A stretch of DNA of 57,415 nucleotides from Alphaproteobacteria bacterium (GCA_028866275.1 JAGWIK010000014.1:1-57415), one strand, 5' to 3'; positions 1 through 8,743 are shown, numbered from the stretch's first letter. The notes: generated by a model from the letters alone, not told the origin. Program-made: numbers and translations.

Positions 1-457
1 CGACGGCCTGCTTCCATTCAGCACCCGGCGAAACGATGATGGCGTCAGCGGAAACCGCCTGTCCCGCTTCGGCGGATATCTGGTTGCCGCGCCCCAAAAC
101 GCCATTATGCGTCACCAGCCGCGCATCGTCGCCACGGCGGGCGACGATAACATCGTCCGTCGCAACGCCCTCAAAGAAACGGCGATTGCCTTCAGTATCG
201 TCATAGACGCGCGTGACGACCTCGCTGACCTCTCCCCCCGCCATATTTGCCTGCTGCATGCGATGGGCGACCACATGGGCGCAATCGCGAAAAAACCCCG
301 CCCGCATGTCCGGACTCCATCCGCCCCATGACGTCGCCCATTCGACGACGCCTTCTTCGGTTTTTCTGGTCAGGGCATACTGGTTTTTTTCGAAAACCGG
401 GGTGGGCATTTCGTAATGCCGCACGGCCACAGATTCCCTTGCTTTCTCGATCTCCAT
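1..457 (-). CDS. Unknown protein, 3' end cut by window edge
   Basis: An uninterrupted reverse-strand frame runs from an ATG at 457 to the window edge (152 residues seen). It starts MEIEKARESVAVRHYEMPTP and has an AAGGAA ribosome binding site about 8 bases upstream. The visible part is soluble and rich in Val, Asp and Arg, with no signal peptide or membrane segment, and I do not recognise a family. It lies 37 bases after a hairpin-plus-T-run that ends a possible leader RNA, so its expression may be controlled by attenuation. The frame and start are well supported; the function is unknown. Confidence 0.7.
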   Translation of the reverse strand, partial: MEIEKARESVAVRHYEMPTPVFEKNQYALTRKTEEGVVEWATSWGGWSPDMRAGFFRDCAHVVAHRMQQANMAGGEVSEVVTRVYDDTEGNRRFFEGVATDDVIVARRGDDARLVTHNGVLGRGNQISAEAGQAVSADAIIVSPGAEWKQAV

Positions 458-493
458 TTTTTGTTCCTTCTTTGATGTCGGTTAAATTCGGCC

Positions 494-520
494 AATAAAA
501 AAGCCCCTGAGAAGGGGCTG
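494..520 (-). terminator. Rho-independent terminator or attenuator
   Basis: A 7-bp stem (agcccct at 502-508 with aggggct at 513-519, GAGA loop) is followed on the reverse strand by a run of six T. It sits only 37 bases before the ATG at 457, so a transcript from the promoter at 631-659 would have to read through it. That position fits an attenuator better than an ordinary gene-end terminator. Confidence 0.75.
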
Positions 521-624
521 AAACGCGTCGACCGGGACATGCGGCTCTATCTAGCCGCCCCGCGGGCAACGCCATGTAAGAAGGAGATTCCGAGCGGTCT
601 TAAACATTATTACCCTGCCTTTCA
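495..624 (-). ncRNA. Candidate leader RNA (attenuator) or small RNA
   Basis: The unit is bounded by a promoter-like pair (TTGCGC at 654-659, TATTAT at 631-636) and a T-run terminator, giving an RNA of about 130 bases. Inside are an 18-codon ORF with three consecutive Leu codons and a GCGGC/GCCGC hairpin overlapping its stop codon. A GGGGC at 557-561 could pair with GCCCC at 514-518 in the terminator's 5' arm, giving a possible antiterminator. It lacks the conserved features of SRP RNA and tmRNA. It could be an attenuated leader of the downstream gene or a free small RNA. Confidence 0.4.
551..607 (-). CDS. Putative leader peptide with Leu-Leu-Leu
   Basis: An ATG at 607 opens an 18-codon frame reading MFKTARNLLLTWRCPRGG and ending in TAG, preceded by AGGCAGGG. 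The Leu codons are CTC CTT CTT, whereas CTG and TTG dominate in the neighbouring genes. It lies inside a short transcript ending in a terminator just before a structural gene, the layout of amino-acid attenuators such as those of leu and trp operons. Whether it is translated, and whether Leu (or the single Trp) is the sensed residue, is inference. Confidence 0.4.
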   Translation of the reverse strand: MFKTARNLLLTWRCPRGG

Positions 625-630
625 CCGACG

Positions 631-659
631 ATAATAACCACCCCCGAATACAAGCGCAA
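631..659 (-). promoter_or_regulatory. Sigma70-type promoter for the leader RNA
   Basis: Reverse-strand TTGCGC (659-654), a 17-base spacer and TATTAT (636-631). The predicted start is near 624, about 17 bases before the leader ORF. Confidence 0.5.
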
Positions 660-731
660 CAATATTTTTCAAAAATGCCAACCTGCGGCGTTTTATTGCG
701 CAACACCCACAAAAAGCAGAAATTTCGGCAA

Positions 732-762
732 AAGAAAAAGGCCGGTGTCGCCACCGGCCTTG
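732..762 (-). terminator. Terminator of the NYN-domain gene
   Basis: An 8-bp stem GGCCGGTG/CACCGGCC is followed on the reverse strand by CTTTTTC. It begins about 25 bases after the stop codon of the NYN gene. Confidence 0.8.
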
Positions 763-784
763 ATCTGTTTCCCAAAGGTGGCGC

Positions 785-1417
785 TTACGCGACGTCCTGA
801 ATTTCTTCCTGTGTCGCCGCAAGGCTTTGCGCCGCATCCTTCATCGCCTGTTGGGCCACGACGGGTTGCCCCTGCGCGCCGCCGTCGGTGCGGGCGCGCG
901 AGATGTGCGGCATGATGTCCTGCAATTCGATGAAATTATCGGCCTGACGACGCAATTCATCGGCGACCATCGGCGGCGAGGAGCGCATCGTACTGACGAC
1001 GCTGACGCGGACGCCCTTGCGCTGCACCGCTTCGACCAGACGGCGGAAATCGCCGTCGCCCGAGAAAATGATGATATGTTCGACATGATCGCACATTTCC
1101 ATGACGTCGATGGCGAGTTCGATGTCCATATTGCCTTTGATCTTGCGGCGACCGAAAGCATCGGTGAATTCCTTGGTCGGCTTGGTTACCATCGAGTAAC
1201 CATTGTAATCCAGCCAATCGACCAGCGGGCGGATCGGGGAATATTCTTCGTTTTCGATCAGCGCGGTGTAATAGAACGCGCGGACAAGGCGGCCACGACC
1301 GGCGAAGACTTCAAGCAACCGCTTGTAGTCAATATCAAAGCCCAAGCCGCGGGCCGCGGCATACAGGTTCGCGCCATCGATAAACATGGCGGAGCGTTCT
1401 TCTTTGTAAAAAATCAT
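785..1417 (-). CDS. NYN domain-containing protein (LabA/DUF88 family)
   Basis: A 210-residue protein starting MIFYKEERSAMFIDGANLYA. The NYN (PIN-like) nuclease fold shows in the early acidic motif FIDGANLY, in KGNMDIELAID about 80 residues later and in FSGDGDFRRLVEAV. These aspartates are the metal-binding set expected of the family. NYN proteins are thought to act on RNA; the substrate here is unknown. The low-complexity Gln/Ala tail after about residue 170 has no recognised domain. I chose the ATG at 1417 because GAGGAAAG stands before it; a longer GTG-started frame to 1498 has no such site. It is monocistronic, with its own promoter and terminator. Confidence 0.85.
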   Translation of the reverse strand: MIFYKEERSAMFIDGANLYAAARGLGFDIDYKRLLEVFAGRGRLVRAFYYTALIENEEYSPIRPLVDWLDYNGYSMVTKPTKEFTDAFGRRKIKGNMDIELAIDVMEMCDHVEHIIIFSGDGDFRRLVEAVQRKGVRVSVVSTMRSSPPMVADELRRQADNFIELQDIMPHISRARTDGGAQGQPVVAQQAMKDAAQSLAATQEEIQDVA

Positions 1418-1527
1418 ACTTTCCTCATATGCGCAGTGGACCTGCGACTTAACGTATTTAAGGGACTTGACCACCCAGCCCCTCCGCAATATTACCAAAA
1501 AAAGGCAACCGGAGCGGTTCGCTGACT

Positions 1528-1557
1528 GCTATAAATTGTTAAAGGCCGATTGGTCAA
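1528..1557 (-). promoter_or_regulatory. Promoter of the NYN gene
   Basis: Reverse-strand TTGACC (1557-1552), an 18-base spacer and TATAGC (1533-1528). This gives a leader of roughly 100 bases. Confidence 0.45.
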
Positions 1558-1711
1558 CAGGAATCACAACGGTTGTTAATATACCCTAACGCAACCCCTT
1601 GAGCAAGGTTTTCACGAAAGACGGGAAACACGCGAGAAAACCTCGACCTTTACGGAAAATAGGCTAATCTCTGCCGGTCTTTCCCAGCACCCCCGTCATA
1701 AGGACGCATTC

Positions 1712-2770
1712 ATGCCCACCCCGACTAGCCTTGCGCTGCGCTTCTGGCTTTTGCTTTTGGTCGGCGTCGTATTGCTGTTGGGCTTGTTTAAACCTGTTCT
1801 GGCCCCTTTTCTGGCAGGGTTGGCCCTGGCTTATTTCCTTGAACCCCTCGTGTCGCGGCTGGAACGGCGCGGCATGGCCCGTTGGGCCGGGGCGCTGATC
1901 GTATTGTCGAGCTTCATTTTTGCGGCGGCGTTTATCATTATCCTGATCTGGCCCCTGATCAACAGCCAGATCGGCGCGTTATTGAACGCCCTGCCCGATT
2001 ATATCGGCAAAATACGCGAAGAATATCTTCCATCGGCGCAAAGCTGGCTGGCGCGTTTTTCACCCGACGATGTTGATAAAATCCGCGGCGCGGCGACGCA
2101 ATCCGCCGGACAGGTCGCGGGATGGCTTAGCCACGCCCTGCAAAACATCGTGTCGGGCAGCTTTGCCTTCGTCGACGCGCTGGCTTTATCCATTCTGGCC
2201 CCCGTCACCGCGTTTCATGCTTTACGCGACTGGAAAGCCCTGACGAAAACCGTCGATCAACTGATCCCGCGCCACCACTATGCGGTTGTCCGCCAGCAAA
2301 TGGCCGAAATCGACCGCACATTGTCCGGTTTTGTCCGTGGACAGGCCATTGTTTGCCTGATCCTCGGCGCAGTCTACAGCATTGGGCTGGCCATCAACGG
2401 GCTTAAATACGGGGCGACCGTCGGCATCATCGCGGGCGTCCTGACCATCGTGCCTTATGTCGGGACGATCTTTGGCTGGGTCACCAGCGTTCTTCTGGCC
2501 TGCGTGCAATTCGACGGCGATCCGTTGCGCATCGGCGGCGTCATCGCCGTTTTCGCTATCGGGCATTTTTTTGAAGCCTATATCCTGACGCCGCGTTTTG
2601 TCGGCGGTCGCGTGGGCCTGCATCCGATATGGATTCTGTTCGCCCTGATTTCCGGGGTCAAACTGATGGGCTTCGTCGGCGTCTTGATCGCCGTGCCGAC
2701 CGCCGCCGTTCTTGGCGTTCTGGTTCGTTTTGCCGTCGCCCAGTACAAGAACAGCAAACTGTATCAATGA
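1712..2770 (+). CDS. AI-2E family transporter (PerM-like permease)
   Basis: A 352-residue integral membrane protein of the AI-2E/PerM superfamily. It has two N-terminal hydrophobic helices (about residues 9-45), a third (about 58-85), a hydrophilic periplasmic-type segment (about 90-145), then a cluster of four or more helices from about 205 to the end. The C-terminal half carries the family signature region GLKYGATVGIIAGVLTIVPYV and the GGRVGLHPIWILFALI segment. The substrate is not known; family members have been tied to AI-2 export and to Na+/H+ antiport. Its TGA overlaps the ATG of hdaA, so it heads the operon that runs into the folate and queuosine genes. Confidence 0.88.
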   Translation: MPTPTSLALRFWLLLLVGVVLLLGLFKPVLAPFLAGLALAYFLEPLVSRLERRGMARWAGALIVLSSFIFAAAFIIILIWPLINSQIGALLNALPDYIGKIREEYLPSAQSWLARFSPDDVDKIRGAATQSAGQVAGWLSHALQNIVSGSFAFVDALALSILAPVTAFHALRDWKALTKTVDQLIPRHHYAVVRQQMAEIDRTLSGFVRGQAIVCLILGAVYSIGLAINGLKYGATVGIIAGVLTIVPYVGTIFGWVTSVLLACVQFDGDPLRIGGVIAVFAIGHFFEAYILTPRFVGGRVGLHPIWILFALISGVKLMGFVGVLIAVPTAAVLGVLVRFAVAQYKNSKLYQ

Positions 2771-3462
2771 CGACGGCGCGGCAAATTCCTTTGCCCTTGC
2801 CGCACACCACGGCGATGGGCGCGGATGACTATATGGTTACCGCCTGCAACCGCGAGGCCGCGGCATGGATAGAAGCGTGGCCGCAATGGCCCGCGCACGG
2901 GTTAATCGTCACGGGCGGCAGCGGCAGCGGCAAAAGCCATTTGATGCATTTGTGGCTGCATAGAAGCCGCGGGCGCGCCGTGACGCGCGCCGACCTGACG
3001 ACGCGCAACGCCATCGACCTGACCGCCGATGACGCGCCCGTGGCTATTGACGATGCCGATGCTTTGGCCGGCGACGCGGCAGGCGAAGAAGCGTTGTTTC
3101 ATCTGTACAACCGCGTCAAATCATCCGGCCGGTCGATGTTGTTGACAATGAAAACGGGCGCGGGCCAAACGCCGTTTCAATTACCCGATTTGCGTTCGCG
3201 GCTGTTAACATTGCCCGTGGCGGCGCTGGCCGCACCCGACGATGATTTATTGGCCGCGCTGATCGTCAAGCAATTTGCCGACCGTCAGGTCGCACTGGAT
3301 GCCGGCGTCGTGTCTTATTTGGCCGCGCGCACCGCCCGCGATGCCGCAGCCATACGCGATCTTGTCGACAGGCTGGACACCGCCGCGCTGGCCGCAGGCC
3401 GCAAAGTCAGCATCGCACTGGCGCGCACCCTTATCGAAGGACAGGCAACGGAGGAACGATGA
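2767..3462 (+). CDS. hdaA: DnaA-related regulatory inactivator HdaA
   Basis: A 231-residue truncated DnaA-like AAA+ ATPase. It starts MTTARQIPLPLPHTTAMGAD and has a Walker A motif GGSGSGKSHL at about 50-59 and a Walker B-like VAIDDADAL. It lacks the DNA-binding domain IV of DnaA. The N-terminal QIPLPLP is the beta-clamp-binding motif of Hda proteins. With the loaded clamp it stimulates ATP hydrolysis on DnaA and so limits re-initiation of replication. The ATG at 2767 overlaps the permease stop (ATGA); the longer in-frame extension to 2629 lies wholly inside the permease gene and was dropped. Confidence 0.9.
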   Translation: MTTARQIPLPLPHTTAMGADDYMVTACNREAAAWIEAWPQWPAHGLIVTGGSGSGKSHLMHLWLHRSRGRAVTRADLTTRNAIDLTADDAPVAIDDADALAGDAAGEEALFHLYNRVKSSGRSMLLTMKTGAGQTPFQLPDLRSRLLTLPVAALAAPDDDLLAALIVKQFADRQVALDAGVVSYLAARTARDAAAIRDLVDRLDTAALAAGRKVSIALARTLIEGQATEER

Positions 3463-3965
3463 CAGAAACAGCACCCGTTCGCGTTATCCTCGCTTTGGGC
3501 ACCAATATGGGCGACCGGCTGGAAAATCTGCGCGCCGCCATTGCCAGATTGCGGCCTTTTGTCGATATCGAGAAAATTTCGCCCGTTTACGAGACGGCGT
3601 CCGCTTATGTCACGGATCAGCCCGATTTTCTCAATGCCACCCTAACGGGCACAACACATCTTGAGCCTTTGCCGTTGCTGTGGATGGTCAAGGATATGGA
3701 AAGCGATATCGGCCGTGTGCCGACATTCCGTTATGGCCCGCGCGTTATCGATATCGACATCCTGTTTTACGACGAACAAATTGTCGATTTGCCCGAATTG
3801 ACGATCCCCCACCCGCGCATCGCCGAACGCGATTTCGTTCTGTACCCCCTGAATGACATCGCGCCGGATTTGCGGCATCCGCAAAACGGATTGACCATTG
3901 CCGAGATGCTGGCGCGGCTGCCGCGAACATCCCCTGCCCCCGTGCGGCAAAACGAGGCGTTATGA
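3459..3965 (+). CDS. folK: 6-hydroxymethyl-dihydropterin pyrophosphokinase
   Basis: A 168-residue HPPK that transfers pyrophosphate from ATP to 6-hydroxymethyl-7,8-dihydropterin, the step before dihydropteroate synthase. Family landmarks are LALGTNMGDR at the N-terminus, SPVYETAS and the PDFLNA segment, and the catalytic block GPRVIDIDILFYD followed by PHPR. Length is normal. It has a strong GGAGG site, overlaps hdaA by ATGA at its start and overlaps folP by ATGA at its end, so translation is probably coupled through all three genes. Confidence 0.96.
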   Translation: MTETAPVRVILALGTNMGDRLENLRAAIARLRPFVDIEKISPVYETASAYVTDQPDFLNATLTGTTHLEPLPLLWMVKDMESDIGRVPTFRYGPRVIDIDILFYDEQIVDLPELTIPHPRIAERDFVLYPLNDIAPDLRHPQNGLTIAEMLARLPRTSPAPVRQNEAL

Positions 3966-4789
3966 ACACCCCGCGCATCATGGGCATTATTAACGTTACC
4001 CCCGATTCCTTTTCCGGCGATGGCATTTTGCGCGATGATTACGTGACGCAGGCCGTGGCTCGGGCTGAACAGATGGCAGAGGAAGGCGCGACCATTTTGG
4101 ACATTGGCGGGGAAAGCACGCGCCCCGGGGCAATGCCCGTGTCGGCGGATGAAGAAATCCGGCGCGTCGTTCCTGTCATAGCGGCGATCAAATCGCGGCT
4201 GAACCTGCCGCTGTCGATTGACACCTTTAAACCCGAAACCGCCGATGCCGCCTGCCGCGCCGGCGCCGGCATCGTCAACGACATCAACGGATTGTCCGAT
4301 CCCGCCATGCGGCGCGTGGCCGTGCGGCACCGGGCATCGGTTGTTATCATGCACAATCGCGCCAAACCCGATGCCGTGACGCACGATGCCACCGTCGGCG
4401 GACAATATGACGCCGGCGACTATGGCGATATCGCGCAAGATGTCGCCCGCGAATTATCCGTCGCCGCCGAAAACGCGATGCGCGACGGCGTGGCGCGCGA
4501 TAAAATCATCGTCGACCCCGGCATCGGGTTCGGCAAAAGCGTCGCGCAGAATCTGGCGCTTATTGCCCACATCGGCACAGTCAAGGCTTTGGGGTTTCCC
4601 GTCCTGATGGGGGTGTCGCGCAAATCTTTTATCGGCTATGTGATGGGCGCGACAGTCGATGACCGACTGGAAGGCACTGCTGCCGCCGTGACGGCCTGCG
4701 TGTTGAACGGTGCGGATATTTTGCGCGTGCATGACGTGAAATTCATGGCGCGCGTCGCCCGAATGGCGGCGGCGATACGGGATGCGTAA
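3962..4789 (+). CDS. folP: Dihydropteroate synthase
   Basis: A 275-residue TIM-barrel enzyme that condenses dihydropterin pyrophosphate with p-aminobenzoate; this is the sulfonamide target. All loop motifs are present: GIINVTPDSFSGDG, DIGGESTRPGA, SIDTFKPETA, VNDINGL, DPGIGFGKS and GVSRKSFIG. The pairing with folK directly upstream is the usual bacterial arrangement and places both in tetrahydrofolate synthesis. No missing catalytic residues are apparent. Confidence 0.97.
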   Translation: MNTPRIMGIINVTPDSFSGDGILRDDYVTQAVARAEQMAEEGATILDIGGESTRPGAMPVSADEEIRRVVPVIAAIKSRLNLPLSIDTFKPETADAACRAGAGIVNDINGLSDPAMRRVAVRHRASVVIMHNRAKPDAVTHDATVGGQYDAGDYGDIAQDVARELSVAAENAMRDGVARDKIIVDPGIGFGKSVAQNLALIAHIGTVKALGFPVLMGVSRKSFIGYVMGATVDDRLEGTAAAVTACVLNGADILRVHDVKFMARVARMAAAIRDA

Positions 4790-4797
4790 TTGGAAAA

Positions 4798-5838
4798 ATG
4801 AATAATTTGAAAACATCCGATTTTGATTTCGATCTGCCGCAGGATCTGATCGCCCAGCAGGCCGCCGAGCCGCGCGACGCCGCGCGTTTGCTGCGCGTCA
4901 CCCCCGCGGCGACAGCGCATCACCATGTGCGCGACTTGCCCGATTTGCTGCGCGCAGGCGATGTTCTGGTCATGAATGATACGCGCGTGATACCGGCGCG
5001 GCTGTATGGGTGGCGCGGCGCGGTTAAGGTTGAAATCCTGCTGCATAAAAAACAGGGGCTGTCGTCTTGGCTGGCCTTCGCGCGGCCCGGCAAGCGGTTG
5101 CGCGTCGGCGATACCGTTATTTTCGGCAATGATTTTGCCGCCGAAATCGTGGAAAAACACGAAGGCGGCGAAATTCTGCTGCGCTTTAATGTCGAAGATA
5201 CCGCCGTCGTGCCATTCCTGCACCGCTATGGCGAGCCGCCCTTGCCGCCTTATATCAAGCGGGACGCGGGGACAGCCAGATCGGATGTTTCGCGCTATCA
5301 AACCATCTATGCCGCGCGCGACGGCGCGGTTGCCGCCCCCACCGCCGGATTGCATTTCACGCCCGACTTATTGCAACGGCTGTCGGCCAAAGGCGTCGAA
5401 CGCGTGACGGTGACATTGCATGTCGGCGCGGGCACGTTTTTGCCGGTGAAAGTCGACAATATCGCCGACCATGTCATGCACAGCGAATATGGCGAGATAT
5501 CGCCCGAAGCCGCCGGGGCAATCAACAAGGCGAAGCGCGAAGGCCGCCGCATTATCGCGGTGGGCACCACAAGCCTGCGCGTGATCGAAAGCGCGGCGGA
5601 CGAAAACGGCGTTGTGTATCCTTTCGCCGCCGAAACCGCCATTTTCATCACGCCCGGTTATAAATTCCGCGCCATCGACGCGCTGATGACCAATTTCCAT
5701 TTGCCGCAATCGACCTTGTTTATGCTGGTGTCGGCCTTTATGGGATTGGATCGCATGCGCGCGGTTTATGCTTGCGCGATCAAAGAGAAATATCGTTTTT
5801 ATTCTTATGGAGATACGAGCCTTTTGGAGCGTTCATGA
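4798..5838 (+). CDS. queA: S-adenosylmethionine:tRNA ribosyltransferase-isomerase
   Basis: A 346-residue QueA that moves the ribosyl group of SAM onto preQ1 at the tRNA wobble position to make epoxyqueuosine. The N-terminus [13 protein letters not shown], the [13 protein letters not shown] block, [11 protein letters not shown] and the C-terminal [17 protein letters not shown] are all family hallmarks. It starts eight bases after folP. Its stop overlaps the ATG of tgt, so the two queuosine genes are coupled. Confidence 0.97.
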   Translation: MNNLKTSDFDFDLPQDLIAQQAAEPRDAARLLRVTPAATAHHHVRDLPDLLRAGDVLVMNDTRVIPARLYGWRGAVKVEILLHKKQGLSSWLAFARPGKRLRVGDTVIFGNDFAAEIVEKHEGGEILLRFNVEDTAVVPFLHRYGEPPLPPYIKRDAGTARSDVSRYQTIYAARDGAVAAPTAGLHFTPDLLQRLSAKGVERVTVTLHVGAGTFLPVKVDNIADHVMHSEYGEISPEAAGAINKAKREGRRIIAVGTTSLRVIESAADENGVVYPFAAETAIFITPGYKFRAIDALMTNFHLPQSTLFMLVSAFMGLDRMRAVYACAIKEKYRFYSYGDTSLLERS

Positions 5839-6965
5839 CAAAATTCGGTTTTGACATTCTTTCCACCGACAAAAAAGCGCGGCGCGGACGCGTGACCACC
5901 GCGCACGGCACGTTTGAAACGCCGGCTTTTATGGCGACGGCCACCGCCGCCACGATTAAAGCGATGACGCCCGACACCGTGCGCGCCACGGGGGCAGAGC
6001 TTGCCATCTGCAACACCTACCACCTGATGCTGCGCCCTACGGCGGAACGCGTCGCGGCGCTGGGCGGGCTGCATAAATTCATGGACTGGCTCGGCCCGAT
6101 CGTTACTGATTCCGGCGGGTTTCAGGTGATGTCTTTGTCGAAGCTGCGCACATTGAACGAAAACGGCGTCACTTTCCGGTCGCATCTGGATGGCAGCGCG
6201 CACGAACTGACCCCCGAACGGTCGATGCAGATCCAGCATCTGCTGGACAGCAACATCACCATGTGTTTTGACGAATGCACGCCGCATCCGGCCACGCCGG
6301 AACAGGCGGCGCAGTCGATGCGGTTGTCGATGCGCTGGGCCGAACGATGCAAAACCGCGTTCAAACCGCGCGACGGCTATGCCCTGTTCGGCATCAATCA
6401 GGGCAGCATTTATCCCGACCTGCGGCTGGAATCGGCCGAGAAACTGACGGCCCTTAATCCCGAAGGCTATGGCATCGGGGGCTTGGCCGTCGGCGAAGGG
6501 CAGGATTCGATGTTCAAGGTTCTGGACGAAGTCGTGCCCGCGCTGAAGCCGGAAAAACCGCGTTACCTGATGGGCGTCGGGCGGCCCGATGACATCGTCG
6601 GGGCGGTGCTGCGCGGCGTTGATATGTTCGATTGCGTCATGCCGACACGGTCGGGCCGCACGGGGCAAGGTTTTACGCGCCGCGGCACGATCAATATCCG
6701 CAACGCGCGGCATCTGGACGACCCGCGCCCGCTCGACGAACATTGTTCGTGCCTGGCCTGCACGCGATACAGCCGCGCCTATCTGCATCATTTGTTCCGC
6801 GGCGAGGAAATTTTGGGCCCAATGTTGCTGACCGCGCATAATGTGCAGTATTATCAAGACCTGATGCGCGGATTGCGGCAGGCGATTGAAAAGGGCGGTT
6901 TAGACGATTATGCCGCCGCGTTCCATGAAGGCCAGGCCCGCGGCGATATTGAACCGGTAGGATAA
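5835..6965 (+). CDS. tgt: tRNA-guanine transglycosylase
   Basis: A 376-residue TIM-barrel enzyme that exchanges guanine-34 for preQ1 in tRNAs with GUN anticodons, the step before QueA. Motifs visible are [31 protein letters not shown] with the catalytic Asp, [12 protein letters not shown], the second Asp region [13 protein letters not shown], and the zinc site [19 protein letters not shown]. The ATG at 5835 gives the usual start MTKFGFDI and an ATGA overlap with queA; the longer frame back to 5772 lies inside queA and was rejected. Confidence 0.97.
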   Translation: MTKFGFDILSTDKKARRGRVTTAHGTFETPAFMATATAATIKAMTPDTVRATGAELAICNTYHLMLRPTAERVAALGGLHKFMDWLGPIVTDSGGFQVMSLSKLRTLNENGVTFRSHLDGSAHELTPERSMQIQHLLDSNITMCFDECTPHPATPEQAAQSMRLSMRWAERCKTAFKPRDGYALFGINQGSIYPDLRLESAEKLTALNPEGYGIGGLAVGEGQDSMFKVLDEVVPALKPEKPRYLMGVGRPDDIVGAVLRGVDMFDCVMPTRSGRTGQGFTRRGTINIRNARHLDDPRPLDEHCSCLACTRYSRAYLHHLFRGEEILGPMLLTAHNVQYYQDLMRGLRQAIEKGGLDDYAAAFHEGQARGDIEPVG

Positions 6966-7543
6966 TGCGGAAAATTCTTCTTGCCCCTTGCGTCATGATT
7001 TTAACGTTCGCGGCTTTTGCCAATGCCGCGCGCGCCGATGATGATGCCGGGTCGCATTTGCCCCTGCCTCGTTTCGCCGCGCTGCGCAGCGCCGAGGTAA
7101 ATATGCGCACGGGGCCGGGCACACGTTACCCCATTGAATGGGTTTACACGCGGCGCGGCCTGCCGGTCGAAGTCATTGCCGAATATGATGTGTGGCGACG
7201 CGTGCGCGATTCAGAAGGCGCCGAAGGCTGGATCAACCGCATCGAATTGACCGGCAAGCGCGCCGCGATTGTCACGGGCGATGCGCCCACGGCGCCGCCT
7301 CCTGCCCCCGGCACTGCCGACTCCAACGCCAATGCGACGACACCGGCGAGCGCCCCGCCGACCAAGGATTTGCACGACGACGCCGACGACAGCAGCGCGG
7401 TTGTCGCGCATGTGCAGGCCGGCGCCATCGGCGATTTGATTTCATGCGCGCCGGTATGGTGCAAGCTGAAATTCGGCGACGTCAAAGGCTATATGCGCAA
7501 AAGCGATTTGTGGGGCGCCTATCCGGACGAAAAATTCGACTAA
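6965..7543 (+). CDS. Exported protein with SH3b domains
   Basis: A 192-residue exported protein. A signal peptide (about 1-24, ending ARA before DDD) is followed by a bacterial SH3 domain at about 40-95 (SAEVNMRTGPGTRYPIEWV, then EGWINRIEL). A Pro/Ala/Thr linker follows, then a second, more divergent SH3-like unit (about 145-185) containing CAPVWCKLKFGDVKGYM. Such domains usually bind peptidoglycan or protein peptides in the periplasm. It overlaps tgt by one base (TAATG), so it closes the forward operon, but it has no clear link to queuosine or folate. It converges on the next gene with two bases between the stops. Confidence 0.85.
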   Translation: MRKILLAPCVMILTFAAFANAARADDDAGSHLPLPRFAALRSAEVNMRTGPGTRYPIEWVYTRRGLPVEVIAEYDVWRRVRDSEGAEGWINRIELTGKRAAIVTGDAPTAPPPAPGTADSNANATTPASAPPTKDLHDDADDSSAVVAHVQAGAIGDLISCAPVWCKLKFGDVKGYMRKSDLWGAYPDEKFD

Positions 7544-7545
7544 CT

Positions 7546-7968
7546 CTATTCGCCTTCGTCGGGGTGATAGGCAGTGCAGAGCGCGCCGCCGGTCGGCAAC
7601 GGCATACGCCCCGAACAATTGGTCGGTTCCCATCCGCGCTGGCGCATGCATTCGGTGACAACCAGGCTTGGCTGCTGCAGGCATTCACCCTCTTCGTCCG
7701 GCGTGATGGTCACGCCGGTTTCGACCAGACGTTGTTTGTCAGGCGAAAATTTGACCATCTCGTCGCGTGTGGCATTGGCGGGATAGGTGCCGCAATGGCA
7801 TTGGTTGAGATCGAAAGTCAGCTTGGTTTGCAGCTGATCCTGCGGCATCAGAAGATTGGGTTCGCTGATGGGACGCCAGAATTGGGCGACGGGGGATTCT
7901 TCGCACGCCGTCAATGACGACACGGCAGCAAGGCACAGCAGCGATAAGATTACCAATGGACGGCGCAT
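7546..7968 (-). CDS. Small lipoprotein of unknown function
   Basis: A 140-residue protein with a lipoprotein signal sequence (MRRPLVILSLLCLAAVSSLTAC), lipid-modified Cys at 22. The mature part is soluble and Cys-containing (CHC, CLQQ, CMRQRG, NCSG, CTAY), which suggests periplasmic disulfides. No known domain is recognised. The start at 7968 has AGGGAG upstream; the longer frame to 8079 would bury the signal sequence. It is convergent with the SH3 gene. Confidence 0.75.
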   Translation of the reverse strand: MRRPLVILSLLCLAAVSSLTACEESPVAQFWRPISEPNLLMPQDQLQTKLTFDLNQCHCGTYPANATRDEMVKFSPDKQRLVETGVTITPDEEGECLQQPSLVVTECMRQRGWEPTNCSGRMPLPTGGALCTAYHPDEGE

Positions 7969-8038
7969 GAATGTCTCCCTGAAACGGATGCGCCCCATAA
8001 TTGGCGATTCCGAAGGCAAAATCAATAGTTTATAATTT

Positions 8039-8743
8039 TCATAACAACCCGAGTCCCTTGAAACTGACCGTTTCCGCATGGCCGATGATGATGTGGTCGT
8101 GAACGGTCAGGCCCAGCGGTTTGCAGGCATCGATGATCGCGCGGGTCATCGCGATATCGTCCTTGCTGGGCGTCGGGTCGCCGCTGGGGTGATTATGAAC
8201 CAGCACCAGCGCACCCGCGCCTATATCAAGCGCGCGTTTGACGACTTCACGGGGATAAACGGGCGCGTGGTCGATCGTGCCGCGTTGATGGACTTCCTCC
8301 CCGATCAGGTGATTCTTGCGATCGAGAAACAGCAAGCGGAATTGCTCCACCGTTTCATGCGCCATCGCCATGCGGCAATAATCGACAATACGTTGCCAGT
8401 TGTTTAACAGCGCCCCGCCGACGATGGCTTTTTTCTGGGCGCGCAGGGCAATGGCGCCCGTGACTATCAGGGTCGCCGCCGCCGCGTCGCTCAGCCCGCA
8501 CGCTAGAAGCCGTTCGCGCGGCGCGTGAACCACACTCCACAACCCCTTGAATTCGGACAAAAGTTTTTTTGCCAGCGGTTTGACGTCGCGGCGCGGAATG
8601 GCGGCAAACAGCAGAAGCTCGAGCAGTTCGTAATCCTGCAAGGCATCGCCGCCCGCCGTCAGCAACCGTTCGCGCAACCTCTGGCGATGGCCGTAATAAT
8701 GCGGCTTGGCGGCATCTTCAGGCGCGGCGGCTTCAACGGTCAT
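8039..8743 (-). CDS. radC: RadC family JAMM-domain protein
   Basis: A 234-residue RadC/DUF2466 protein. The N-terminal part has a helix-hairpin-helix-like UPF0758 region (GHRQRLRERLLTAGGDALQDYELLELLLF). The C-terminal MPN+/JAMM domain has the zinc-protease signature HNHPSGDPTPSKDD. Despite the name, a role in DNA repair was not upheld for the family; its function is unsettled. The start at 8743 overlaps the glutamate dehydrogenase stop by ATGA, so the two are co-transcribed. The longer ORF start at 8815 was rejected because it lies inside the upstream gene. Confidence 0.92.
   Translation of the reverse strand: MTVEAAAPEDAAKPHYYGHRQRLRERLLTAGGDALQDYELLELLLFAAIPRRDVKPLAKKLLSEFKGLWSVVHAPRERLLACGLSDAAAATLIVTGAIALRAQKKAIVGGALLNNWQRIVDYCRMAMAHETVEQFRLLFLDRKNHLIGEEVHQRGTIDHAPVYPREVVKRALDIGAGALVLVHNHPSGDPTPSKDDIAMTRAIIDACKPLGLTVHDHIIIGHAETVSFKGLGLL

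Larger units (their letters stand above)
458..784. other. Intergenic region with leader RNA signals
   Basis: This 327-base stretch between the NYN gene and the first gene holds two reverse-strand terminator hairpins, a reverse-strand promoter between them and an 18-codon open frame. These are listed separately. No larger protein frame here looks real. Confidence 0.7.

Noticed and set aside
494-624. SRP RNA, 6S RNA or tmRNA
   Set aside because: The conserved SRP loop and tmRNA tRNA-like end are absent, and I could not fold the long 6S-type rod.
5805-6857. Reverse 350-residue ORF
   Set aside because: Antisense to tgt, whose zinc and catalytic motifs are complete.
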